Origin: an uncultured Bacilli bacterium
Lineage (GTDB): Bacteria > Bacillota_I > Bacilli_A > RF39 > UBA660
NCBI GenBank assembly: GCA_944358875.1
Contig: CALVRZ010000003.1
Span: forward strand, 1-54,791
Reading direction: 5' to 3'
DNA: 54,791 nt
This document shows positions 30,911 to 41,100 of the stretch, piece by piece; the stretch's first letter is position 1, and each line of letters opens with the position of its first letter. Under the pieces are notes generated by a model that was given only the letters and a program-made list of their open reading frames with translations, was not told the origin of the DNA and made no database searches. Made by a program: the position numbers and the translations under genes.

Positions 30911-31771
30911 TCACTCCTTTGCAACTACACTAATATTTACATAATTAATACCCATTTTCTTTCTTTTTAATCTTTTATTTATATCCATAACAACCCTATC
31001 CATATCCTTAACTTTCATCTTACCATTCATCATTACGACAATATTCCCTGTATAATAACTACCATATTTAACCAGATTAATCTCTTTAACACTAACAATA
31101 TTCTTATCCATTAAAATAATATCTTTAACCTTAGCTAAATAATCATTATTATCCAAAGTAACCATCCCAATATTTCTAATATTCTCTTTTAATATCTTTA
31201 AAGAAATATAGATAACATAAAAACCTATGATAAAAGTACAAACATTATCCGAATACCTATATAAATCATTATAGACACTAAGTCTTGTCATTAGAACTGA
31301 AATAACTACAAAAATTGTCGTAATAGCATCAGCTTTAGACTCCATTGAAGATACCATTAAAATACTATCATTATATTCCTTACCCTTATATTCCATATAT
31401 TTAGCATAACTATATTTAATAATAAAGCAAATAACACTAACTACTAATACCAAATTAGAAGGAATATTCTCGCTCACTTTAAAAGCATCTAATACCAAAT
31501 TACCACCCATAAATAATACGACTATTCCAACAATAATACTAGTTACATATTCAAATTGACCATAACCAAAAGGATGTTTTTTATCCGCAGGTTTATGGGC
31601 CATAACATTACCTAAAATAGACACAATATCAGTAATTAAATCCGACAACGAGTGAATACCATTAGCCACAAGAGATTTAGAACTACCTATCATCCCCACG
31701 ATTAGTTTAAATATTACTAAAAAGATATTAATTATCATGTTTTTAATCAAAACACTATTAACTTTCTTCAT
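30911..31771 (-). CDS. Cation diffusion facilitator (CDF) transporter
   Basis: A 286-residue membrane transporter exporting divalent metal ions by proton exchange. It has about six transmembrane segments, the TM2 motif SLVANGIHSLSDLITD (His/Asp metal site HxxxD), the family motif KKHPFGYGQFEYV, and a cytoplasmic C-terminal ferredoxin-like domain (~200-286). The TM5 metal motif reads MESKADAITT, with Asp in place of the common His, pointing to Mn/Fe-type rather than Zn-type CDFs. It lies between polA and mutM, which are normally adjacent. Confidence 0.9.
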   Translation of the reverse strand: MKKVNSVLIKNMIINIFLVIFKLIVGMIGSSKSLVANGIHSLSDLITDIVSILGNVMAHKPADKKHPFGYGQFEYVTSIIVGIVVLFMGGNLVLDAFKVSENIPSNLVLVVSVICFIIKYSYAKYMEYKGKEYNDSILMVSSMESKADAITTIFVVISVLMTRLSVYNDLYRYSDNVCTFIIGFYVIYISLKILKENIRNIGMVTLDNNDYLAKVKDIILMDKNIVSVKEINLVKYGSYYTGNIVVMMNGKMKVKDMDRVVMDINKRLKRKKMGINYVNISVVAKE

Positions 31772-31781
31772 AACTATTCAC

Positions 31782-34355
31782 CTATTTAGCATCGTACCAA
31801 TCAGTTCCAAATTCCACATCGACTGTAAGTGGTACACTAAATTTATATGTATTTTCCATAATATCCGTAACTACTTTTGTAACAATTTCTTTCTCACTAA
31901 TTAAACAATTAAAAATAAGTTCATCATGCACCTGTAATAACATCGTGCTTTTTAAATTTCTCTTCGTAAACTCTTCATCAATTTCCACCATTGCTTTCTT
32001 CAAAATATCAGCACTACTTCCCTGAATTGGAGTATTCAAAGCCATTCTTTCACCCATACTCCTAATAACATAACTAGCATCTTTAATTTCTGGCAATAAT
32101 CTTTTTCTATTCATAATTGTCTTAACATAACCAAGTTCTCTAGCTTGTTCAATTTCCTTATTCATATAATCTTTAATACCGGGATATGTTTCCAAATACT
32201 TATTAATAAACTCTTTAGCTTCCTTAGGACTAATCCCCAAATCCTCAGACAAACCGAAACTACTAATACCATATAAAATACCAAAATTAACAGCTTTAGC
32301 TTGTCTTCGCATATCTTTTGTTACTTTGTCTATTGGAACATGAAATACATCAGATGCCGTCTTAGCATGAATATCCATATCACTATTAAAAGCATGAATT
32401 AACTCACTAACTTGTGATAGATGAGCAAAAATTCTAAGTTCAATCTGTGAATAATCAGCAGACATTATCAAAGAGTCATTCTCTGGTAAGAAAGCCTTTC
32501 TAATTAACTTTCCATACTCATTTCTAACGGGAATATTCTGTAAATTAGGTTCGATTGAAGATAGTCTTCCCGTTCTTGTTAAAGTCTGAGTATAAATCGT
32601 ATGAATCTTACCATCATCACTAATGGCATTAGTAATACCAACTACATAAGTACTAAGTAACTTCGATAAAGTACGATATTCAAGTACCTTAGAAACAATT
32701 GGATAATCATGAATATACTTATTAAGCGTATTAGAATCTGTCGTATATCCCCCTGACTTTGTCTTCTTACCACCAGGTAATCCAAGTTTTTCAAATAATA
32801 CTTGTCCCAATTGTTTAGGCGAAGCCACATTAAATTCACATCCTGTCATATCATATATCTCTTTTAATATAGCATCTAATCTTAACGTAATATCATCGCC
32901 CATTTCCTGTAAGATATCCTTAGATACCCTAATACCATTACATTCCATCTTACCAAGAACAATCGCTAAAGGAAGTTCAATATCATTGTACATTTGCATT
33001 ACTTCTTCATCTTCCATCTCTTTCATAAGCCTATCTCTAACTTCATAAATAAACTTAGCTCTCATAACACTTCTTTTAACAATAACATCCATATCTAGTT
33101 CTACTTTCCTATTATAAAAAGGAATATCATAACTAAAATCATTAGCTAGATAAGCAATATCATCCTTAACATTATAATTAAGTAAATATCCCGCGATCAT
33201 TGCATCCATACTAACCTTATCAAGTTTAATCTTATTCTTTCTTAAACTAACATATAACTTCTTAAGATCGTAAGTATACTTTTCTATCTTTGTCAAAAAA
33301 CTTGGATTTAACTTAAGAACATCCATAGGAATAAACAAACTAACTTCATCATTATAGACACCCATCCCATAAATATCCGCATTATGATAATTCTCTTCAC
33401 TCATCTCCAAATAAACACTGACAGGTTTCCTAATATCAATACTACCCAAATCATGGACAATCTTAACTTCTAAATTATTATTCTTAACCTTTACCGTATC
33501 CGTCTTCTTTAAAAAAGAATAAAATTCCAAATCACTAAAAATAGTAACTAACTTATCAGCATCTTCCCCTTCATACTTAATATCTTTTAAAGTAATATTT
33601 AAAGGAACATCCTTATAAATCGTTGCAATCTCTTTACTAGCAAAAGCACTATCCTTACCATCAACTAATTTATTTTTAACAGCACCACTTATCTCATCAA
33701 TATGTTCATAAACACCCTCGACACTAACATACTTCTGTAGTAACTTTAACGCGGTCTTTTCCCCAATTCCTTTTACACCAGGAATATTATCTGAACTATC
33801 GCCCATCAAACCCTTTAAATCAACCATTCTAATAGGCTCAATCCCATAAGTTTCCACAAAAGTATCATGATTCATTCTAATAAAATCCTTCTGCTTAAGT
33901 AACTTAACCTCAACATCATTACTAATAAGTTGTAACAAATCCTTATCACTACTGATAATTGTCGCAATAAAATCATCATCAATGTCGACCATTTTAGCTA
34001 AAGTTCCAATAATATCATCAGCTTCATAACCAGGACACTCCAAATATTTAATTCCCATCGCATCAAGTATCTTCTTTGCAACCGGAAATTGTTTCTTCAA
34101 ATCATCAGGAGTCTCATCTCTTCCCCCTTTATATTCACTATATTTCTCATGTCTAAAAGTCTTACCAACATCAAAAGCTACAGCTATATAAGTAGGTTTT
34201 TCCTCACTAATAATCTTATTTATCATATTAACAAAACCAAATAAACCATTCGTAGGAAAACCTTCACTATTCCTCATAAAATTACCTGTATATGCTGTTG
34301 CATAATAACTTCTAAAAAGCAAATTATTACCATCTACTAAAATAGCTTTTTCCAT
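31782..34355 (-). CDS. polA: DNA polymerase I
   Basis: An 857-residue repair and Okazaki-maturation polymerase. The 5' nuclease domain spans ~1-290 (ILVDGNNLLFRSYYA; GLMGDSSDNIPGVKGIGEKT). The middle domain lacks the DxE exonuclease residues (VYLEMSEENYH where FDTET is expected), so proofreading is absent, as in Bacillus-type PolA. Polymerase motifs are A SADYSQIELRIFAHLS, B RRQAKAVNFGILYGISSFG and C LLQVHDELIFN. It is first in the operon with the CDF transporter and mutM. Confidence 0.97.
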   Translation of the reverse strand: MEKAILVDGNNLLFRSYYATAYTGNFMRNSEGFPTNGLFGFVNMINKIISEEKPTYIAVAFDVGKTFRHEKYSEYKGGRDETPDDLKKQFPVAKKILDAMGIKYLECPGYEADDIIGTLAKMVDIDDDFIATIISSDKDLLQLISNDVEVKLLKQKDFIRMNHDTFVETYGIEPIRMVDLKGLMGDSSDNIPGVKGIGEKTALKLLQKYVSVEGVYEHIDEISGAVKNKLVDGKDSAFASKEIATIYKDVPLNITLKDIKYEGEDADKLVTIFSDLEFYSFLKKTDTVKVKNNNLEVKIVHDLGSIDIRKPVSVYLEMSEENYHNADIYGMGVYNDEVSLFIPMDVLKLNPSFLTKIEKYTYDLKKLYVSLRKNKIKLDKVSMDAMIAGYLLNYNVKDDIAYLANDFSYDIPFYNRKVELDMDVIVKRSVMRAKFIYEVRDRLMKEMEDEEVMQMYNDIELPLAIVLGKMECNGIRVSKDILQEMGDDITLRLDAILKEIYDMTGCEFNVASPKQLGQVLFEKLGLPGGKKTKSGGYTTDSNTLNKYIHDYPIVSKVLEYRTLSKLLSTYVVGITNAISDDGKIHTIYTQTLTRTGRLSSIEPNLQNIPVRNEYGKLIRKAFLPENDSLIMSADYSQIELRIFAHLSQVSELIHAFNSDMDIHAKTASDVFHVPIDKVTKDMRRQAKAVNFGILYGISSFGLSEDLGISPKEAKEFINKYLETYPGIKDYMNKEIEQARELGYVKTIMNRKRLLPEIKDASYVIRSMGERMALNTPIQGSSADILKKAMVEIDEEFTKRNLKSTMLLQVHDELIFNCLISEKEIVTKVVTDIMENTYKFSVPLTVDVEFGTDWYDAK

Positions 34356-34486
34356 ATATCTTCACTCACTTTCTAACTATAACAATTATAACACATGATA
34401 AAACTTAAGTAAAAGCCTTATCCATAAACTTATATTTTTTTTATGTTAATGCTACTCGCAAGTACATATTAAAATTCATCTTAAAT

Positions 34487-34515
34487 TTGACTAAAAAACA
34501 CTTATATGCTATAAT
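34487..34515 (+). promoter_or_regulatory. Strong promoter of the Q-rich gene
   Basis: TTGACT (34487-34492), 17 bp, TATAAT (34510-34515). The duplicate at 36083 lacks any equivalent, since the copy starts inside the coding region. Confidence 0.8.
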
Positions 34516-34543
34516 TTTAGCCAAGAAAGGAAAGGATTTATAT

Positions 34544-35287
34544 ATGGATAAAGACTACAAATACTATAATATAAAAGAGGAAATAAACAATATATACATA
34601 AATAAGAATAAGGAATTAAATTACAAAAATAATATAGAATATAAATATAATATATACAAAGATGCTGATAGTTTTAGCGATCTTATGAGATTAATTCAAC
34701 TTGCAAGAAGAATTCAACAACAACAACAAGCTCAACAACAAACTTCAGCACAAACTCCAGCACAAGCTCCAACACAAACTCAAGCACAAGCTCAACAACA
34801 AACTCCAACACAGACTCCTAGTCTTACTTCAAGAACAGCAACAACTGGTTGGAGTCCTATGAGTATTGCCGGAACTATTTATAAATTTAATCGTGGTGTC
34901 ATCGGTATTGATTATGAAGGTGAAACACATGAAATAATTCTAGACCGAACTGCTCGTCATCATAATGAGGCTACTGCTGAAATTGGTACTCTAACTAATT
35001 GTCCTGTATCAGATAAATATGCTGGACCTTTTGAAAATGGCCTAGAAGTATCCGAACAAGGAACCCTCATTATTCAACTTGAGGGAGACTCAATGCTAGT
35101 ATACTTACCAAAAGAAATGACTACTGAACAATATAATAAATTAGTATCGGAAGTAACTCCACGTAGTAATTTTACCGTATCATTTACCCATGATGGACAA
35201 ATCTATGATGATAATAATGTTACTGCTAGTGCATTACTAAGTTTCTCCCAAAATTTAACAGCATCTACAAGAAGAGTAAGTCGTTAA
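34544..35287 (+). CDS. Unknown protein with Q/A/T-rich linker
   Basis: A 247-residue protein starting at the ATG 34544 (AAAGGA site); the open frame extends upstream only through the promoter. Layout: a charged N-terminal ~45 residues rich in Lys, Asn and Tyr, a short helix SFSDLMRLIQLARRIQ, a low-complexity Gln/Ala/Thr/Pro tract (~residues 63-100, CAA and ACT repeats), then a folded domain of ~145 residues with IAGTIYKFNRGVIGIDYEGE, EIILDRTARHHNEATAE and LIIQLEGDSMLVYLPKEM. No family is recognised. It is monocistronic with its own terminator. A damaged duplicate is at 36083-36594. Confidence 0.65.
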   Translation: MDKDYKYYNIKEEINNIYINKNKELNYKNNIEYKYNIYKDADSFSDLMRLIQLARRIQQQQQAQQQTSAQTPAQAPTQTQAQAQQQTPTQTPSLTSRTATTGWSPMSIAGTIYKFNRGVIGIDYEGETHEIILDRTARHHNEATAEIGTLTNCPVSDKYAGPFENGLEVSEQGTLIIQLEGDSMLVYLPKEMTTEQYNKLVSEVTPRSNFTVSFTHDGQIYDDNNVTASALLSFSQNLTASTRRVSR

Positions 35288-35318
35288 AAAAGATGATTTA
35301 AACAAAATCATCTTTTTA
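35287..35318 (+). terminator. Terminator of the Q-rich gene
   Basis: AAAAAGATGATTT-aaac-AAAATCATCTTTTT. The same hairpin follows the duplicate at 36586-36619. Confidence 0.85.
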
Positions 35319-35325
35319 ATATACC

Positions 35326-35364
35326 TTATTTAACAAATAGGAATATTCCCTATTTGTTAAATAA
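35326..35364. repeat. 15-bp inverted repeat overlapping the toxin stop
   Basis: TTATTTAACAAATAG (35326-35340) and its exact complement (35350-35364) surround GAATATTCC. The right arm encodes the last codons and stop of the YafQ-type toxin. Confidence 0.7.
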
Positions 35365-35646
35365 ATCACTATGACTTCCCGTATTCATTAATAAAAGCAA
35401 CAATTCATTATCATTATACTGATAAATTAATAACCAGTCTGGACGTATATGACACTCACTACAATTTTTATAATATTTATCATCTTTCAATTTGTGATTC
35501 CTATATTTTGGATCTAATTCATCTTTTTGTGCTAACTTATCAACAACATCTAATAGTTCATCTAAATCTTTATTTTGCTTTTGCATTTTTTTTAAAGATT
35601 TTTTAAATTTTATCGAATATACAACATCATATTTATACTTCATCAT
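35350..35646 (-). CDS. YafQ/RelE-type mRNA interferase toxin
   Basis: A 98-residue toxin of the YafQ family. Conserved residues are in ELDPKYRNHKLKDDKYY and ECHIRPDWLLIYQYND (His, Asp and Trp of the active face), with the C-terminal NTGSHSDLF motif. It would cleave mRNA on the ribosome when free of its antitoxin. It overlaps the antitoxin gene by 14 nt. The pair sits between the Q-rich gene and its duplicate. Confidence 0.92.
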   Translation of the reverse strand: MMKYKYDVVYSIKFKKSLKKMQKQNKDLDELLDVVDKLAQKDELDPKYRNHKLKDDKYYKNCSECHIRPDWLLIYQYNDNELLLLLMNTGSHSDLFNK

Positions 35647-35926
35647 CTGATAACAACGCTTTCTTTAAATCTTCTCTATTGGTATACCTTGGATATTTCT
35701 CAGAATTGTTAATCATTTCGCTTACTTCCGCTAGTGCTTCCAACATATCTTTGCTAGGTGTTGGATTCACTACTTCAAAAGGTACACCATTTCTTTTAAC
35801 TACTTGCGCTAAAGCCATATTAATAAATGTACTCATATTTAAGCCTAGCCCTTTTAAAATATGAGTTGCCTCATCTTTTATCTTCGTATCAACATTTACA
35901 TTAATAGCACTTGTTAAATTAGCCAT
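35633..35926 (-). CDS. RelB/DinJ-type antitoxin
   Basis: A 97-residue antitoxin. The N-terminal ribbon-helix-helix part, SAINVNVDTKIKDEATHILKG then GLNMSTFINMALAQVVKRNG, is characteristic of RelB/DinJ, followed by the toxin-wrapping C-terminus with PRYTNREDLKKAL. It represses its own promoter and neutralises the downstream YafQ-type toxin. GTGAGATGATT serves as the ribosome binding region. Confidence 0.92.
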   Translation of the reverse strand: MANLTSAINVNVDTKIKDEATHILKGLGLNMSTFINMALAQVVKRNGVPFEVVNPTPSKDMLEALAEVSEMINNSEKYPRYTNREDLKKALLSDDEV

Positions 35927-36082
35927 AACATAATCATCTCACTTTCTATATAAAATAATAACATATATTCTTAAATATGTCAAGATAAAAACTACATAAT
36001 ATCTATTCATAAGCTACATTTTATCTATATAATAATATATGTAATATTAAAGAAAATATGCAATAGAAAATAACTAATTATT

Positions 36083-36594
36083 AAAGTTGATAATTTTAGC
36101 GATCTTATGAGATTAATTCAACTTGCAAGAAGAGTTCAACAACAACAGCAAGCTCAAGCCCAGACTCCAGCACAAACTCCAGCACAAACTCCTAATCTTA
36201 CTTCAAGAACAGCAACAACTGGTTGGAGTCCTACAAGTATTGCCGGAACTATTTATAAATTTAATCGTGGTGTCATCGGTATTGATTATAAAGGTGAAAC
36301 ACATGAAATAATTCTAGACCGAACTGCTCGTCATCATAATGAGGCTACTGCTGAACAAGGAACCCTCATTATTCAACTTGAGGGAGACTCAATGCTAGTA
36401 TACTTACCAAAAGAAATGACTACTGAACAATATAATAAATTAGTATCGGAAGTAACTCCACGTAGTAATTTTACCATATCATTTACCCATGATGGACAAA
36501 TCTATGATGATAATAATGTTACGGCTAGTGCATTACTAAGTTTCTCCTAAAATTTAACAACATCGACAAGAAGAGTAAGTCGTTAAAAAAGATG
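36083..36594 (+). pseudogene. Truncated duplicate of the Q-rich gene
   Basis: Nearly identical to 34664-35287 but damaged in three ways: it lacks the promoter and first ~40 codons, it has lost 75 bp (25 codons, IGTLTNCPVSDK...GLEVSE) between two GAA triplets, and a CAA codon has become TAA at 36548-36550, removing the last 14 residues. The Q/A tract is also shorter. The terminator hairpin (36586-36619) is retained. A 147-codon frame from 36107 remains but has no ribosome binding site. Confidence 0.85.
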
Positions 36595-36631
36595 ATTCAA
36601 ACAAAATCATCTTTTTTAATACATAATTTAT

Positions 36632-37909
36632 TTAAGGCTTTAATGCTGTAATAGGAACAATATAAATTCCTGTTTCAGGATCTTTAGCAATAACATCAGT
36701 AAAACCAACAATAACACACATAAATTTAGGCTTTTTAATCATATTACTATACAAATTTAACAAATTCTTCTTAGCATCCTCTACTTCTCTATATCCTAGT
36801 TTTATTTCAACTATAGCATATTCCCCATCACTAAATTCTAGTATTGCATCAGCTTCTAACCCTGTAATATTATCTCTAAAATGATACAACTTGCCATCTA
36901 AATATTCCATATATATTCTTAAATCTCTTTCGACCATTGCCTCAAACATAAAACCGAAAGTTTTTGGGTCATTTATTAACTTATCTCTTGTTAAATCTAA
37001 ACAACTACATGCAAGTGACGGATCAGTAAAGTGTCTTTTAGAAGATTTTCCTAATCTGTTTGGAGAACGATAATTTTCACTATATGCATTTTGATTTTCC
37101 GTAATATGAAGTCTATTTAAAACATCTAAATAATCATCAATTGTAATCCTACTTTCAATAATTTCTTTTTCATTAGAACATTGTTCTATATCATTCAATA
37201 ATGTTTTATTACTTGCAATAGTAGACTCATTTCTTGCCAAACTTTTAAGTAACATTAACATTTTATTTTTATCTCTTTTTTTATCATCATGAATATCTTT
37301 ATCTAAAATTGCATCAATATAACTTTTAGGTATTATACCAATTTTATCTTCATGAGTATTAATATTTGAAGGCCATCCACCACGTATTATTAAATCAGCC
37401 AATTTTTGAAGTGTAACTTTATCATTTAACCCATTTTTTAAATTACCATTCAACATATCTTGTATTGATGCTTTCCCTGTTGAATCGCCTGACTCATACA
37501 AACTCATAGTATACATTTTTATTTTTCCAATTCTACCCGCACCTGAATGATGTATTTTTTGTTTTTGTTCTTCATCTGTTAATTTAGTAGAGCAGGTCAA
37601 AATATAATTGCCTTTTTTCGTTGTTTCATCGCATTTTCTTCTAACCGCATCCCATATTTCAGGAATTAAATTCCATTCATCAATTAGTTCAGGTCTTTCT
37701 TCATCCAATATCAAATCTAAACTTAACTTTGCCTTTTCTTTAGTTTCCTCTTCATCTAAAAATACAACACTATTAGCTTGATTTAAAGATGTCCATGTTT
37801 TTCCGCACCACTTTGGTCCTTCTATACTTACCGACCCAAAAATCTCTAAATAATCTTTAATTTTTTTATCAACTAAACGAGCAATATATTCTTTTTTTCT
37901 TAAAGACAT
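36632..37909 (-). CDS. DUF4143-type AAA ATPase
   Basis: A 425-residue ATPase of the AAA_14/DUF4143 group. Walker A is IEGPKWCGKTWTSL (~residues 31-43), Walker B/sensor region ELIDEWNLIPEIWD, then NYILTCSTKL. The C-terminal DUF4143 part has RRFIEDYL-like organisation and ends with LEADAILEFSDGEYAIVEIKLG, a PD-(D/E)xK-like strand (D...E-x-K). Such proteins are widespread in bacteria and lack a settled role. The ATG at 37909 has AGGGTGAG at 7 nt. The gene is headed by four regularly spaced repeats. Confidence 0.85.
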   Translation of the reverse strand: MSLRKKEYIARLVDKKIKDYLEIFGSVSIEGPKWCGKTWTSLNQANSVVFLDEEETKEKAKLSLDLILDEERPELIDEWNLIPEIWDAVRRKCDETTKKGNYILTCSTKLTDEEQKQKIHHSGAGRIGKIKMYTMSLYESGDSTGKASIQDMLNGNLKNGLNDKVTLQKLADLIIRGGWPSNINTHEDKIGIIPKSYIDAILDKDIHDDKKRDKNKMLMLLKSLARNESTIASNKTLLNDIEQCSNEKEIIESRITIDDYLDVLNRLHITENQNAYSENYRSPNRLGKSSKRHFTDPSLACSCLDLTRDKLINDPKTFGFMFEAMVERDLRIYMEYLDGKLYHFRDNITGLEADAILEFSDGEYAIVEIKLGYREVEDAKKNLLNLYSNMIKKPKFMCVIVGFTDVIAKDPETGIYIVPITALKP

Positions 37910-37970
37910 ACATCTCACCCTTTCATTATTAATCTTATTTTACCATATATTATACCAATTATCAATACAT

Positions 37971-38055
37971 AATATACATTTTTTAACAAATTTAATATAC
38001 ATTTTTTAAGAAAAATAATATACATTTTTTAATAGTTTTAATATACATTTTTTAA
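37971..38055. repeat. Four 16-bp direct repeats with exact 23-bp period
   Basis: AATATACATTTTTTAA occurs at 37971, 37994, 38017 and 38040, each copy identical and separated by unrelated 7-nt spacers. The array lies 60-145 bp upstream of the DUF4143 gene start. Two-turn spacing places every copy on the same face of the DNA, suggesting cooperative protein binding. Confidence 0.85.
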
Positions 38056-38062
38056 AAAAATT

Positions 38063-38096
38063 AAACAGAATATCTCTTAATTGAAATATTCTGTTT
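38063..38096. terminator. Terminator of polC
   Basis: AAACAGAATAT and ATATTCTGTTT (11-bp arms) 5-38 bp past the polC stop; T-rich in both directions. Confidence 0.75.
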
Positions 38097-38100
38097 TTCT

Positions 38101-41100
38101 CTAAAACAAACTAAGTTGACTCGTCTCTGGCATATCATTAAACATACCCATAAGACGCATCTTATCAATTAATGTCTGTGAAACTTTACATCTATTTTGA
38201 AAATCTTCAACACTAATAAATGGACCTTTTCTAGCTTCATCGTAAATACTTTTAGCGACAATATCTCCTAGTCCATCAATACTTCTAAATGGTGGTATTA
38301 AACTCTTACCATCTTCATTGATAATAAAATCCTTATAGTGGGATTTATATAAATCCAAATTCTTAAATGTAAAACCTCTTGCCGTCATCTCTAAAGCTGA
38401 TCCTAAAACATCTAAAATATTATCTTCTTTATTACTACGATCAAAACCTTTCAAATTAAGTTCATCAATTCTTCTCTTAATAGCATCATAGCCATGAATC
38501 ATTGTTTCAATATCAAAATCAAAACAACGAATTGAAAAGTAAGCATAATAATAATATATAGGTTTATAAACTTTATACCAAGCAACCCGACAACACATCA
38601 TAATATACGCTGTCGCGTGAGCTTTCGGGAACATGTATTCAATTCTCTTACAAGATTCAATATACCATTCTGGAATATTATTTTCTTTTAATTCTGTCGC
38701 CCATTTAATCCAACCTTCAGGATCTTTCTTAGCTTTTCCCTTACGAACAAACTCCATAATCTTAAAAGCATGCAAAGGTTCAATTCCCCATTTCATTAAA
38801 GTTACCATAATATCATCACGACAACCAATAACTTCTTTAAATGGAATTTCAATCTGTTTACCATCTGCTAGGGTAAAAGTACCAGCGACTAATTCTTGTG
38901 CATTATTAGCCCAGACGTTAGTACCATGTGATAAACCAGATACCTTAACTAATTCTCCAAAAGAACTAGGTTTAGTTTCTGTAAGCATATTAATAACAAA
39001 CCTTGTTCCTGTTTCTGGTAATCCTAGCGAACCCGTCTCACACATAATTTGTTCTTTCGTAACCCCTAAGGCTTCCGGCGAAGAAAATAAACTAAAGACC
39101 TTTTTATCATCCATTGGAATATCGTCGATACTCATACCACTGATATCCAAAAGATACTTAAGCATCGTCGGATCATCGTGTGCTAGAATATCTAGTTTAA
39201 GTAGATTATCTTCAATTGAGTGATATTCAAATTGGGTTGTTCGCCATCTCGATGAAGTATCTTCCGCTGGATACTGAAATGGTGTAAAATCAAAAATATC
39301 CATATAACCAGGTACGACGACGATACCTCCTGGATGTTGGCCTGTTGTTCTCTTAACGCCCGTACATCCCATAGCTAGTCTCTCAATTTCGGCACTTCTA
39401 ACATTGATAATTCCTTTATCCTCAAAATAACCCTTAACAAAACCAAAAGCCGTTTTCTCAGCAACCGTACCAACAGTTCCCGCTCTATAGACATAATCAG
39501 GTCCAAACAATACCTTCGTATACTCATGAGCTTCAGATTGATAAATTGAAGAGAAATTAAGATCAATATCAGGTACTTTATCAGCATTAAAACCTAAGAA
39601 TGTTTCAAAGGGAATATCTTGGCCATTCTTATCCATTTTCGTTCCACATTCACATATCCGATCCGGTAAATCATACCCTGAAGCATACTCTTCCGCTAAA
39701 ACATGACCATCTACTTCAAACAAAGTCTTATGACAATTAGGACATACATAATGTGGTGGTAAAGGATTAACTTCTGTAATACCCATCATCGTTGCTACCA
39801 AAGAAGATCCAACACTACCACGTGACCCAACGATAAAACCATCATCATTCGATTTCTTAACTAATTTTTGGGCAATCAAATAAATAACGTCGTAATGTCC
39901 CCCAATAATACCATTAAGCTCTCTTTCAAGTCGTTTCTCGATTAATTCTGGTAATTCTTCCCCATAAATCGATTTAGCTTTCGTATAGACAAGATCTCTA
40001 ACGGTCTGTTCTGAATTCTCAATAACCGGTGCAAAAGGATGTCCACCCGTATCTCTAATAACTTCAATTTCTTCGATCATATCAGCAATCATATTCGTAT
40101 TAGTAACCACAATTTCATAAGCCGTATCTTTATCAATGAAAGAAAAATCATCTAACATTTCTCTTGTCGTTCTAAAATGCATCGAAGGAATACTCGTAAT
40201 TCCCTTCTTATTTAAAGGATGCCTTCCTCCACCGGGTACTTTCTGATTAACAATAATCTCCCGATATATCTTATCATCGGGATCCAAATGATGAACATCT
40301 CCAGTAGCCACAACTATTTTTGATGATTCCTTAGCTACCCTTATAATCTTAGCAATATTATTCTTAAGATCATTCATACTAGGAAAATCCCCTGTTTGAA
40401 CCAAATGTTCACAAACACTAGGAGGTTGTACTTCAATATAATCATAAAATTTCATGATATTAGAAAGTTCTTCATCACTTTTCGTTCTAGCCATATCAAA
40501 CACTTCACCATTGACACAAGCTGAACCAATCAAAATTCCCTCTCTAAGCTCGTTCAAAACACTACGTAAAATTCTAGGTCCCTTATAATAATAAGTTGTA
40601 TTAGCATAAGAAATAATCTTAAACATATTTTTAAGTCCCGTTAAATTCTTAGCTAACATCGTAAAATGATAAGCATTACCTAAAGTATGTAATTCATTCT
40701 TATCGATAATCTTATTAAGATCACTAATCTTCTCAACATTTCTGTTTACAAGTTCTTTAATCATCTTATAAAAAACATAAGCCGTACCTTCAGCATCATA
40801 ATCCGCTCTATGATGAGCATCTTCATCCCATGGAACATTATATTTCTTTACTAATGCTGACAAATTATGTCTACCTTGGGAAGGATTCATTGCCCTACTT
40901 AATTCTAGTGTATCAATAACAGTATTAGTAAAAGTACCAAAATTATATTTCTGATGTGCCATTTCCAAGAAAGATACATCGAATTTAGCATTATGTGCAA
41001 CCATTGGTAAATCTCCGTACCAATCAATAAATCTTCTTACCGCATTCTCTTCATTATCCTTATCCACAAGCATATCATCAGTAATATTCGTAAGTTCCGT

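Noticed and set aside
37971..38055. Possible CRISPR array
   Set aside because: Repeat units are 16 bp and spacers 7 bp, far too short, and no cas gene is nearby; treated as operator-like repeats.
38633..39223. 196-codon plus-strand frame within polC
   Set aside because: Antisense shadow of conserved PolC coding sequence.
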